Positions 52,165-63,301 of a stretch of DNA of 64,000 nt are shown piece after piece. Numbering within the stretch: the first letter of the stretch is position 1; each line of letters opens with the position of its first letter. Origin of the DNA: Oopsacas minuta (taxonomy: Eukaryota > Porifera > Hexactinellida > Lyssacinosida > Leucopsacidae); the NCBI GenBank assembly GCA_024704765.1, contig JAKMXF010000111.1:1371372-1435371 (forward strand). The letters are read 5' to 3'. A program made the position numbers and the translations under genes. Below the pieces are notes generated by a model that saw nothing but the letters and a program-made list of their open reading frames with translations, searched no databases and was not told the DNA's origin.

Positions 52165-54930
52165 CTAAATACTGAATTCCAGCTTGTTACGCTGATGCTG
52201 TTCATGTTTCCATAAGTAAGTTTCTAGAGAAAAGTCGCTACTCAGCTTAGATCGTTGATAAGGAGTGCGATCTTTTGAATCATGAAGGATAAGTGAGGAA
52301 TGAGCCTTGATTAGCATTTTACAAATACTCCTATTTCCCATACTAGCCGCTATGTGTAGCGCTGTTTCTTTGAGAATATTATCTTGAATGTCTATAGCTA
52401 TTAGAGGGTAGTTATCTATGAGGTATTGAGCTACTTGTCTGTGACCTTTTGAAGATGTTATGTGTAGCGGAGTTCTATTTAGAGTATCCACACAGTACAG
52501 ATTAACATCAAATGTGTGTATTTCTTGAACTTTCTCCAGATTCCCTTCAGAGCAAGCATTGAATAGTAACTCTTCTAATTCTCCCTTATTAAGCTGGGAC
52601 AGTTCTGACTTATTCTTCTCTTCAGAACTCTTAACTTCATCTTTAGTTATAGACTGTATTTTGTTATCTTTATTATCAATAGAGTTAACTGTATTACCTG
52701 CTCTGTTACTGACTCTAATAACTAGAGGAGATTCTCTACTATCACTCGATGTCACCTGCTGATGCTCCGGAGCAGGCTCTATGTCAATACCAGAGATGAG
52801 TGATAGAGTACCACTAGCACTCCTCATACACTCTAGCTTAAGGACGTACACAGCGTCAGAGGGTAAGTCCTGTACTTTAACAAGCTCTTCCTGGTCTGGA
52901 TGTATTCGTATGAATGTGTTCCTTTCTCCTGAAGATACGTTAAGATAGCACCATTGGCTAGGAGCTGGAGTTAAGTGGGACTGAAGTATACGCTGCACTT
53001 GATCGCGTAGAGAAGCTAGATTATCTGGCAGATTACAGTCTATATAGCCCTGATGGACAGCTGTTTTCCTCAACTGAGTTATATCCATATTGTAGTCATT
53101 GTAGTCTTCGAATGTAACTACATTAAGTACTAGCATGAGAGGACAAATCTCTTTAGATCGTATTTCTTGGAATCTATCCTTATCCTTCTTCTGAATAGAA
53201 TTGATGAGGAGGTTAGCAGAACACTTGAAGCTGATAAAGATAGAGCTCGGGTTAAGGAGACAAGGTTCTCCATCTACTTGTATAGGTAGTGTTACTGTAG
53301 ATGTTATTCTAATCTCTCTAGCCTGTACAATACGGTCTCCATGCCCTCCTACAAACAGCAGAGATATCTGTGACTGCTTCAATCCGATAACCTCTAACAT
53401 TCCATCGTGCTGATTCTGTAACACAAATGTGGATTTTTTGAGGTTCGGAGTGCCCCATGGATCTGTACCAGCACCATATGATGATATATTGAGGAATACT
53501 AAAGCAGCATAATTGTTATTCCGTATATGAGTTGTATAGTCAGTTCCATCACATACAAGTTCTATATGATCACACATAGATAGATAAGTCCTCTTCAAAA
53601 AGTCAATAGAACCTGTTTTGAGGTATATGAATTTGTTCTTGAGTCTGGATTGAGATTTGTCTCTATTCCTCTCTCTGAACTGATGGAATTCTAGAGCAGC
53701 ATGTGCATCCATTCCCATAGAGAAGTAATTACTCATTACCTGGATAGGTACGTCATCATTAGCAGAAGCATCTCTAGGTACATCTGTAGTGTTAGGAGTT
53801 ACTTCAACATTCCACCTGTCAAGAGCTCGGACACTAGCTGCCTCTATCTGGAATAGAATCTGGGTAAGAGGCTCGTCGTCCGAATAGGATGCTCCCCATC
53901 CACTCACACGAGACAAATCGTTACCAGTACCCAGAGGTAACATAGCGATAGGAGGTTTCCTAATCAGCTGGAGAGTCTCCATAGCACTCATCACCCATCC
54001 AGCTGTACCATCTCCCCCGCAGCATAACACACGTACGTTGGTACCCTGAAACAGCTGTAGTGCGTAGTCAGGCTTCACTTTAGTCAAATCAAACACTTGT
54101 CTGGGATTCAGTAGCCACATGAACTCCTTGAGTATGGTTAGACCCTGACCTCCACCGCTCTTTGGGTGCACAAACACCAACAGTGGGTACACATTACTAG
54201 CTCCCAACACCTGAGGTATGATAGAAAAGTTAGCTTGAGACTGGGGGCCAGGATCGAGAGAGAGAGGGGTGCTCTTATCATTAGAACAGGAGGATACATG
54301 GCCTAGCTGCTTATGGGTTTGTTTAGCGCGCGAAACTGGCAGAGATAGTGACATGCTGAGAGGAGTTTTCTCCAACTTGACAACCCAGGAGGACGGGAGA
54401 ATAAGTCTGGAATGTGGTCCTAACTTACAGCTGGCCTCTCTGACATCAGTGCTGAGACAATCTATATGATATACCTGGTGACACCAGGAACAGACAGGTA
54501 CAGCCTTATTCTTTGGAAATTTCTTCTGACATTTGTGACAAGAGAAATCTACTCCCAACTTCTCCACGAAATGATGTTCAGTCTCTACCTCAGATAGTTT
54601 CTGTGGATATATCCTGAATGTAGGCTTACAACCTAGCGTAAGATGAGACTTGGAGTGCTCTGGTATACAAATATTACAGGCTACACATTTGATACGCCTC
54701 GGGACACCCTCATGTGTAAGAAAAGAAGTATGGTGGTAATATGAAGGAAGTATATTCAGTTTATCAGATTTATGAGCCTCAAACCAGATGTGTTTATCAG
54801 GAATAGATTTGTTAGAGAAATCTACTTCTCCCTCAATGATAGACTTTGGTCCTGCAACAACACTAACCTTCTTTGATTGCTCCTTTGAAGGGTGGGAAGT
54901 GTCTAAGATACGTCTTGCCATCAAATGCAC
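52165..54930 (-). CDS. DGKZ: type IV diacylglycerol kinase (zeta/iota)
   Basis: Intronless, 921 aa. Two C1 zinc modules lie at about residues 48-170 (HIWFEAHKSDK, then RRIKCVACNICI; FSCHKCQKKF and CSWCHQVYHIDC). The catalytic domain follows at about 245-370: PLLVFVHPKSGGGQGLTIL, VRVLCCGGDGTAGWVMSAM (ATP loop) and MLPLGTGNDLSRV. The accessory domain (NYFSMGMDAHAALEFHQFRE, LNISSYGAGTDPWG, QVDGEPCLLNPSSI) runs to about 600. A middle module with QWCYLNVSSGERNTFIRI matches the DGK-zeta/iota linker. Ankyrin repeats (TPLHITSSKGHRQVAQYLID, TALHIAASMGNRSICKMLI) end the protein. It phosphorylates diacylglycerol to phosphatidic acid, ending DAG signalling. The last residues EFSI could be a PDZ ligand, as the ETAV end of DGK-zeta is. 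The MARCKS-like basic segment is not obvious. Confidence 0.96.
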   Translation of the reverse strand: MHLMARRILDTSHPSKEQSKKVSVVAGPKSIIEGEVDFSNKSIPDKHIWFEAHKSDKLNILPSYYHHTSFLTHEGVPRRIKCVACNICIPEHSKSHLTLGCKPTFRIYPQKLSEVETEHHFVEKLGVDFSCHKCQKKFPKNKAVPVCSWCHQVYHIDCLSTDVREASCKLGPHSRLILPSSWVVKLEKTPLSMSLSLPVSRAKQTHKQLGHVSSCSNDKSTPLSLDPGPQSQANFSIIPQVLGASNVYPLLVFVHPKSGGGQGLTILKEFMWLLNPRQVFDLTKVKPDYALQLFQGTNVRVLCCGGDGTAGWVMSAMETLQLIRKPPIAMLPLGTGNDLSRVSGWGASYSDDEPLTQILFQIEAASVRALDRWNVEVTPNTTDVPRDASANDDVPIQVMSNYFSMGMDAHAALEFHQFRERNRDKSQSRLKNKFIYLKTGSIDFLKRTYLSMCDHIELVCDGTDYTTHIRNNNYAALVFLNISSYGAGTDPWGTPNLKKSTFVLQNQHDGMLEVIGLKQSQISLLFVGGHGDRIVQAREIRITSTVTLPIQVDGEPCLLNPSSIFISFKCSANLLINSIQKKDKDRFQEIRSKEICPLMLVLNVVTFEDYNDYNMDITQLRKTAVHQGYIDCNLPDNLASLRDQVQRILQSHLTPAPSQWCYLNVSSGERNTFIRIHPDQEELVKVQDLPSDAVYVLKLECMRSASGTLSLISGIDIEPAPEHQQVTSSDSRESPLVIRVSNRAGNTVNSIDNKDNKIQSITKDEVKSSEEKNKSELSQLNKGELEELLFNACSEGNLEKVQEIHTFDVNLYCVDTLNRTPLHITSSKGHRQVAQYLIDNYPLIAIDIQDNILKETALHIAASMGNRSICKMLIKAHSSLILHDSKDRTPYQRSKLSSDFSLETYLWKHEQHQRNKLEFSI

Positions 54931-55081
54931 ATACTATTTTATACAAAGAAAAGCGCGCAATTTATATACAATATGGATTACTAATAGACTACCATTCGTA
55001 CACAAAAGGATTCCTCGACCATATAATGGTGGTTAATAATTAATGCATTGTTTTACGTGATTCTTCCCATCAAATCAGAAT

Positions 55082-55207
55082 ACACATACTATCCTACCAT
55101 AATATTAGATAATTAATATTATATTACACATACTATCCTACCATAATATTAGACAATTAATATTAATATTACACATACTATCCTACCATAATATTAGACA
55201 ATTAAGT
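55082..55207. repeat. tandem repeat, three copies of 44-45 bp
   Basis: Copies start at 55082, 55126 and 55171, each with ACACATACTATCCTACCATA, then ATATTAGA(T/C)AATTAA. It lies about 150 bp upstream of the DGK start codon. Confidence 0.9.
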
Positions 55208-55432
55208 AATTATTAAAATTATTAAAATGTTATTAGACCGACAAAATTTAGAAAGGTATAATGCAAAATACTACATAGAGTAGAAAGCGCCTAATTTCAA
55301 ATCGTATTTTAGCAAGAGTGTTTGTTTGTTGGTCCACTTTGTATTATAATGATAGGGGAAGATAAATTTCTGCGTATATAGCATAGGGAATATCCTTCTG
55401 TTGATGATATAGGGAAAGTAAACAATTATATT

Positions 55433-55720
55433 GGGGTAATCGAGTACGCTGATTCCGATTTTCACACTTTCGAATTAATCATATGAAAATTATTTGTGGT
55501 TTTTATGAATATAAATTATAAAGTAAATAAATAATTAAATCTTAAAATATACATAGAGACCTTTAACGGTTATAGTTGGGTATCAAAGGATGCTGAATCC
55601 GAATTTCTCATATTCAAGTTTCCCTTATGTAAATTATTTGTTGTTTGTATGAATATAAAGTGAACAAATTGTTGAAATATTAATATATTCATTCAATTTT
55701 GTAATTTTATACTTTGGTAA
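55433..55720. repeat. satellite-like repeat, two tandem units
   Basis: Units at 55433-55573 and 55574-55720 (about 140-147 bp) share the head GGTA.C.AG..(T/C)GCTGA.TCCGA, TTATGTAAATTATT, TTTTATGAATATAAA and GTAAACAAAT. They match those near 31722-32187 and 61212-61400. Confidence 0.75.
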
Positions 55721-55726
55721 ATTCGA

Positions 55727-55795
55727 GGCACGAAGTGCCGAGTCTCATGCAAACACTTTGTGTTTGCAAGCCGCGAAGCGCGAGCAAGCGAAGCT
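55727..55795. repeat. row of four mini-hairpins with 3-nt loops
   Basis: GGCAC-GAA-GTGCC (55727-55739), GCAAACAC-TTT-GTGTTTGC (55749-55767), CGC-GAA-GCG (55772-55780) and AGC-GAA-GCT (55787-55795). An isolated one of the same design, CCGC-CTT-GCGG, lies at 55929-55939. It directly follows the satellite units, as the row at 32188 does. The rest of 54931-56154 is AT-rich with no gene seen. Confidence 0.85.
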
Positions 55796-56154
55796 GTTCG
55801 TATAATATAAATAATTACAGCTTTTGTAAAACTTAAATATTTAATGAATCCATATTATACAGCATTAGAAGAGCCTGTTAGACATTTCATCATTTGAGTC
55901 ATAAGCGCAGAGTGTAAATAAACAATACCCGCCTTGCGGTAGTATTATTAGTGTAAATCGACCTAACAAGCATATCGCAATAATATTCAAAATATTTACA
56001 CAATATTATTGTTATTAGCTACAATAAAGAATAAATAACCTCACTACAAAATTACAAAATTACAAAAAATATTTACAAAAGTAAATCAATAATTATGTCT
56101 AACTAGTAAACATAGTATATATAAAGTATACAACGGATAATTTCCAGGTTCATG

Positions 56155-59100
56155 CTAAAGAGCTGGAAAAATAGAATTTGTATAATGATTCTTAATATCC
56201 TTGATAATTTCTTCCTCAGAGAGGTTAGACCATCTATTGTCAATTTGTTCATTACCTAATATCTCGTAATAGGCAACAAATTTTTTTGAAACGTGTAGAG
56301 AACCCACTGCCAGTACTTAGAGACAATTGAATCGTCTGCTAAGATCTTCCAGGACTTGAAATACTCGTTAACTGTTCGATAGTTTGGGTAGTTATATAAT
56401 TTCTCTTCAAAAAGAAATGTATGATTACACCGAATACTTGTAGTACATTCATCTACATCTATTTTACGTGAATTAATAAAATGCCATCCACTGATTCCTT
56501 GAGGTCTATGGAATGTTCCACAGTAATGCTTATGTTCTCCAGCTGATAGTTGACAAGGTTCTTTACAGAATGGACACAATGCTCTGCATTCAACTAATGA
56601 ACTAGCAATTATTTCTTGTAATTCATAGAAGATATCTAAAGTCAAGACCTTAGAGATCCAAGCTCTCCAGTTGAATGTTTTAATAGAATCTTCTAATGTT
56701 TTTGCAAATAAGTCTGAAAACTGTTCATAATTTTCAACATCATACATATCCAAAATATCCAAGTCGCTGAGTTTTACACTCCTTACAAACTTGATGATAG
56801 ATTCATGAAAATGCTGTTTCCATTCATCCCATGAGTCTATGTTTCGAGAAACAGAATTGGCCGCATCAATACAATGAGTTTTGAGATCCTGAGTAGTCTG
56901 GTTTAAAGTAAATAAAATGTTAGTTATTACAGTTTCCTCTTTGGAATATTCTTGAATATTCTTTAAAATAAATGAATTAATATAACTGAATGGAGAGTTT
57001 ATATACGAAATGTAATCTTCAAAGACTTTCTTTTTAGCTAAGTCTTTCAGGATGTAGAGATGTAGGAAGCCTCGGTTAGAGTAGGTTGAATCATGTTTTG
57101 GATCGTTAACGAATAAATGTTGCAGAAGTTGAAGCAATGTATCTTTGAGATACATTCTGATACCGGAAAAAATAATTGAAGATAATTTGCTAGCGCATAA
57201 ATTCTCAGATTTAATACCTGAACATATTTGAGAAAATATTTCCCTCATTGAAGATTCTAATGATCCAAGCTTAAATTCTAAACTATTCTGTTCAATAAAA
57301 TGATCTTGCAACTCTTCAAATGTTGTTATAGCTCTGCAACATTGATAGAATGTAAAATCAAAAATATAATGATTCGTGAATAATATTGCTTGGCGAGCGT
57401 TAGTACTCTTCTCAGTTGTATTGTGTTCAGTTATCAGGCTGATACATTTGTCTATTAGGAAAGAAAAATAATCAATCGAGTAATTACCATTTTTTGGGAA
57501 TTTTCTTATAATACTATCAATTATTTGAGTATGATCGGTTTGTATAGATTGCAGTCTCTGTTGATTTGCATTTGAAATCTGATTATTAATATTTAAAAAA
57601 ACAAATAAGATAGATCTTTGTTGATAATCAACTATTTTATAATAACTGTTTTCATGAGTTTGTGGTATTGAAAGAGTGGTGTAAAGTTCATCAAACTCAA
57701 CCCTCCCTACTAACTTGAATTTTGTGCTATCTAATATCAAACCCTGCTTCATATTAAATACATCGAGCTGTTTCAATTTAGAATATTTAAACAACACCTC
57801 TTGTAGATCATTTGATATATCAGTAGTGTCAATTGGAACACACTGAAAGGAAGATTTCCAGTCTCTCCAAACTGTATCGAATAGATTATTAGGAGAGCCT
57901 GACTTATCAAAGGAACTCTTATCATTGTATGCGCTAAATAGACGTCGTACTTCAATAATCAATTCCTTTCGGCAGAGAGAAAACTTGTTGTCCATAATTT
58001 GTTTTTGTTTTTCGACATTGTAAATAATTTCACACTCTTCCTGAATACGTTCTAATTCTTTCTTTTTGCAACATTGGAAATATGCTCAGTATTACACTTC
58101 CACTGTGCAAAAATAGCTTTCTTCTCATGCTGAACAAAAAAGTGGTCAATCAACTTTTCGGATTCTGAATACTCTTTGACTATTCTAATCAAATCGGTAG
58201 TAATGTCTTGCAATGTATCTTGAAGAAATTCAAACTCGACATTGTAGAGTTTGTTTATAAATTCAGATTTGACAGCTGTCATAGCTTGTATGAAGTTTGA
58301 ATACCAACAGCACATAGCACCATCCAATTCAACACGAGCATTCACTTCAAGAATATTCCTATAGCTGAATACAAAGTTTTCTTTTAACACTGAGTTCCAT
58401 AGATCTGATAATTTTTTCTTCCATTCTCTAACAGATTGAAATCTTGTATCCTGAGTTGCATTGTGTTTAATGATCTTCGTTTTCAACTCTTGTGCTTTTT
58501 CTATGTATCCAGGAGCGATAGAAGTCATTGGGGGTTGTCCCTCAAAAAGGCTTGGAAAGTAGAATACATCTTCCTCAGGGTTAAACTCTATGACGTCACA
58601 GAACTGGGAAAATTGCAGCTCTTTGTTTTCCTGTTGAGCAGCGCATAAAGTCATCCCATTTAAAGTGTCAATTAATTTCCTCCTTGCTATTATTAAATTG
58701 GTTTGTGCTTGAATGTCACCCACATTTTGATGCACAAAAATGCATTTGGGCTTTTTTACAGTCAATTTCATTCGTATGAATGCAATTATGGTTATTTGCA
58801 AGATATCCTGAACTTCTGAGTGGCTCTCTCCCTTTATGTTAATCAGAGCTAAATCCGCTAATCCTACTGCGAATGTAGCCATTTCATTGTCCCTGTGATA
58901 GGAGGGACCTCCAGACAGTTCTGGGGCCCGGAGTCCCTCTGTATCGAGCAGCAAAAGGAAATCATACCCAACTTTGCTTCTGAAATCATCAGTAATTGGT
59001 ATGACCTGTAGGAACAATCCACGGGTACAGCGACCTGATGAGACTGGGAAATTAATACCAAACATTGTATTCAGTAGGGTAGATTTTCCGCTACTTTGAA

Positions 59101-61003
59101 TTCCAAGAACTGAAACTACAAACAACCTTTTGTCTATTCCTACAATTTCAGATAGTTTAGTCAATACTGCAGATACCCATGTGAGAGGAACATGATTATC
59201 ATCTCCATTTAAAATCTCAAAGGAATGTCCCTGAAGAAGTAAATGGGCTGCAATATCTGGTAGGTGAGTAGGATAGAATTTAAGGTTATTTTTTACACCA
59301 GCCTTCAATTTTGAATCATTGCAAGCGATAACAGCTTCGTATATCTGACTGAATTCACGAAATACATGCTCAATACCTAGTGATGAACGAGCTATGGCTT
59401 CTGCAGCTTCTATTAAACAAGTTTTAGCCTTTTTCTGCTTGGCCTCTCTCTCAGTTACACCAATAGACGCTGAATTCCAAGTGTAAGATTCCGCTATACA
59501 TCTTTTGTACTGGTTAAATAAGATAGGGAGATGGTTTTTAGATATGGAATTTAATTTGTCCTTCAATAGTTCAAAAAATTGATGAATTTCACGTTCATCA
59601 CTAAAATGTTTTTGACATTCATTCATTATCCCACACACAAAATGTGAAGGCTTAGATAATTCCTGTATTTGGGAGGATCTAGCTTTTTCTTGTTTTCCCT
59701 TCGCACTAGAAATAAATTCTTCCACATTTCTCGTACGATCACTAACCACGAGATGTAATTCTCTGTTAGAGTCAGCCCAGCTTTTGAAGTATTGCTGTAG
59801 AGGCAATAATTTGTTTTTCATATCTGCCAGAGGTTGGGGATTATTATCATCAGGAATATTCTCAGGAAAATCTTTACAAATAGAGTTGATGAGCTTTTGT
59901 TTCGATGCAATATCATTCTTAAAATCACAAACTATTCCAATTTTACTTGCAACACCAACACAACCTGATAGTGAGATTGGAGGAATATTAGACTCATTTA
60001 AAAAATGTGAGATAGATTTAGCAATTCGGCCAGAGTCATCACAGAGGTTATTCTTATGAAGGAAGAGGTTATTCTTATCCTCCAAAATGCTAGGAATATT
60101 CTCAAGTTTTTTCTTAGAAACTCTATAAACAATAAATATAACTTTAGATTCAAATGTACTTTTAATGTTCTCTAATTGATGAGATATTTCTTGTGTCAGC
60201 TTTGAAAGAGAAACAAATATATAAACTAATGTAGAAATTTGACCAATAAAGGAACTTTGTTTATCAAATAGACTAGAATCTCCTCTAAGATTGAGCAAAA
60301 TAAAATGTTGATTAATTTTCCTATTTTCTTTATTCTTTGGTAGATACCAAGCAATTTCAACTGTCCCATCCAGGAGAAATCTCTTCTTTGTACTACCAGG
60401 AGAATTTCTAAAAGAGAAATACTCGTGTCTGATATTTAGGATTTTATTTAATAATTCTGATTTTTGACTTTTCTCGCATCCTCCAATTCTAATAAATGAC
60501 ACAATTGGGAGAGGTTCCTTGACAGCAGAAAAGCACCTTGTATCATTTTCATCTACATAACGATTCAAAAAGAGAGTTTCGAAGGCAAAATGATTTAGAG
60601 TAGTCTCATTCTTGTCACTGTCATGAGTTATGAGTGGGAGTGACAACTGACACTTGGCTAACTGATTGACAATAGTTTGTCTAAAGATAGGAGTTGATAT
60701 CGAAAACAAATAAAGAAATATATCCATTGGATGAACTAGATCGTCATCTTCATCTTCATCTTCATTTAAGAATGATATTGAATTAGAGTATAAATTGTCT
60801 GGAGTTTCCACCTGTGTAATAATAGGCAGTGTTCTGCTAGACGTATCTAGTAGCATTATTCTTTTCAACATGTAACGTGGGAGATCAGATTTGGAGGAAA
60901 GTTTTGAATTAGTCTTAAAACAATCAAGAGAAATAGCATTGGGTAGAGTCAGTTTGCTAGGAGGAGAGGGAGGTAGATCTAAGCATCGGGAAAGTTCTTC
61001 CAT
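56155..61003 (-). CDS. VLIG/URGCP-type very large GTPase, with two one-base frame breaks
   Basis: Minus-strand frames 61003-58052 and 57995-56256 (open upstream to about 58070), then a short tail frame ending at 56155, belong to one protein of about 1616 aa. Reading passes between them only if one base is missing in each of two A-runs (plus-strand T runs at 58063-58067 and 56281-56287). The G domain is clear: GIQSSGKSTLLNTMFG (P-loop), GRCTRGLFLQ (G2), LLLLDTEGLRAPE (G3) and FVHQNVGD (G4-like), with IKGESHSEVQDILQI typical of VLIG proteins. N-terminal URGCP-like sequence (LNRYVDENDTR, PIVSFIRIGG) precedes it. Near the C-terminus lies the Cys/His cluster CPFCKEPCQLSAGEHKHYC followed by HRPQGISGWH. 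The vertebrate relatives are interferon-induced; function in lower animals is unknown. The start at 61003 (MEELSR) is likely, though an upstream exon is possible. Confidence 0.85.
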
Positions 61004-61211
61004 TCCAGGTGTGTTGCTAGGATTTGGGAAGCAAGTTAAGAAGATACTAAACAGTGGAAAGACATACAATGATGGTATATTACAAACAATAATTACATAT
61101 ATAAATAAATTTATGTCATTGTGTCTGCCACATATAGAAATATATAGGTTCAGTTCATAATATCCAGAACCAAATATTACACAACATAACTACAACAAAT
61201 CAACATTATAC

Positions 61212-61400
61212 TGGGGTAATCGAGTATGCTGATTCCGAATGATATTGTAAACAACATATTGTGAATATTTGTTTACTTTTAGGTATATAAAGTAAACAAA
61301 TTTCAAAATTGTGGTAGAAACATGCTTTCAATGGTTATACTGAGGTAATCGAGTATGCTGAGTCCGAATATGAATATTGTAAACAACATTTCTAAGTTTA
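61212..61400. repeat. satellite-like dispersed repeat, one and a half units
   Basis: Heads at 61212 and 61342 (GGTAATCGAGTATGCTGA) are 130 bp apart, with GTAAACAAC, AAGTAAACAAATTTC and ATGCTTTCAA between. Same family as 31722 and 55433. Confidence 0.75.
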
Positions 61401-61729
61401 TTTCAAATTTGGATACACAGTTGTAGTGTAGACGTTGGATGAAGATAACATGACCACGTCAGTTTGATTAATTGACTGTTTGTTTTGTAGTATAATACAA
61501 ACAGTTAATTAATAGAATTGAATTAGATGGGGTACATGAACCTTGTGAAATTAGCTGGATATTCAACATTCACATTCATTCGACATTGGACATTCATATT
61601 CATCCCTATTTTAAGCTTAAATTAGATTGTATCAGTCTTGTATTAATTGGCATCAATCTGTATTACCTTGTATCAGTCTGTATCAATCAGTAAACCTTGC
61701 TTAAACTTTGCTTAAACTTTTCAACTCTT

Positions 61730-61904
61730 TCAAACTGCTAGCGCGTTTTCTATTATCTCTCCCATCGGATCCTCAACGGGCTCAGCAATTCCTAGTATGA
61801 TAGCGGATGAGGGCGGTTCCTGTTCTTGGTTGGTTTTCAAGGATAAAATTTCCACACTTCAATTCCCTTACCAACTCTTTACTGTCGCTGTAGTCTGTAG
61901 ACAT
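61730..61904 (-). pseudogene. possible broken short coding sequence
   Basis: From an ATG at 61904 the frame reads MSTDYSDSKELVREL and continues to a stop near 61791. The overlapping next frame has no stop before 61730 and reads acidic, peptide-like sequence (AIILGIAEPVEDPMGEII). A single-base change near 61860 would join them. A GTAAGG donor also occurs after KEL, so this might be a first exon, perhaps of the giant GTPase gene 700 bp downstream. I do not recognise the protein; it may be chance. Confidence 0.25.
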
Positions 61905-62801
61905 CTTGTTGTTTGGTAAGGCTTTTTAGATATTGTGATATTCGGTTATCATTTCAAATTTTGTAACTGAAATAGTATGATGGCTCGAATATCATATTGA
62001 CAAACCTATTGAAATTTATTTTTCAGTGTTAGGGTGGCGCGATGGATTTAGAACCAATCTGGACAATTTCAATCGTATATTACAAAGAAATTGGGCATTC
62101 CAGGACAAAGAAGAACCAAAACCTGGACATAAACCGGACAACATAAAATTTATGATAACTAGCATATTATGAGGATAGGAGACCAAAGTGGACAAAACGT
62201 AACCAGTACGCTGATACCGATTACGTTTTGTCGCGATTGATATTTGTTGTTCACGATAAAAGGTAAAAAATCAAAGTACATATACAGTTAATATCTGGTA
62301 ACTCAAACTCTAGATTCAGGGTGTTGGCTGTACTCTCTAGCCACAGAAATGTGTTTTTTAAGGAATACATACAACTTGTGACATAGACAATTCGTGACAT
62401 GATTATTGATTAGAGGATCGAGATTATTGTGGTAATTAATTAAATTTCTCGTATTTGATAGTATGTAATGATTGTAAAATAGCAACGTACTTATATCTTT
62501 CGTGGGTTTTATTATACAGCGATCATCGGTAATCGGTAGTTTCTATAAAAAACCCCAAACCACCTCTACCAGTATAAAGCACAGGTCTCACCAAGCTTGT
62601 ACACAACTGCCATACTCCTGTTATTCAAGAGAATTGATATAATCCAATTTACATCACAGAGTTTAGAATTACGCAATAGTTCATAAATATTCTGCGTACA
62701 TACTCTTTAGATGATTCCGAGTGCAACACAATTTGAAACATCTGATTACAAAATACATTACAGACTGAAATTATATTCGCGAAGTAACTCGTAGTTACAC
62801 T

Positions 62802-63301
62802 TAGGGTTGACAGATTTTCCAATTGCTAAACCCAGACAATTTGACTCTCTACAGTGTTAGCCATATTTCTGCCTAATATTCCATTAAAATTTGAGTGCGA
62901 TACACATCGAACTCTGAAACAGCCATACAGCATATAGGCCCGGATTGAGAACTTGGGGGCTCCTGCAAATGAATTTCAGTACGTAATTATCCTAAAATAG
63001 CTATTGATCGAGCGAGCGAATAGAGTTTTACCTTCTACTAGGTAGTTCACTGGACAATCAGTAAATGTAATTCCTGAGGTAATGATGTATCTCGCAAATT
63101 TATGACGAGCGAGCGAGCGAGAACATTTCTGTGTTTTCTTAGGATTTAGTCAAACCTAGATGAGTATAGAAGAAATTGACTGTCCTGAGTAATCGGAAAG
63201 GAATTAAACTTCTCCAAACCCGGACAAATGGCTCTAAATCCGGACACAAATCAATCGAAAAGCAGATTCTTCGGCTCAAAACCGGACGCCTGGCAACCCT
63301 A
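62802..63301. mobile_element. hAT-like element, 500 bp
   Basis: Left TAGGGTTGACAGA and right CTGGCAACCCTA are inverted ends. Flanking 8-mers GTTACACT (62794-62801) and GCTACACT (63302-63309) match 7/8. It contains AAACCCGGACAAATGG-type subterminal words and short GAGC-type runs near 63010 and 63105. Related to the element at 19382. The surroundings (61401-62801 and 63310-64000) hold only AT-rich repeats, with satellite-head fragments near 62190 and 63875. Confidence 0.8.
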
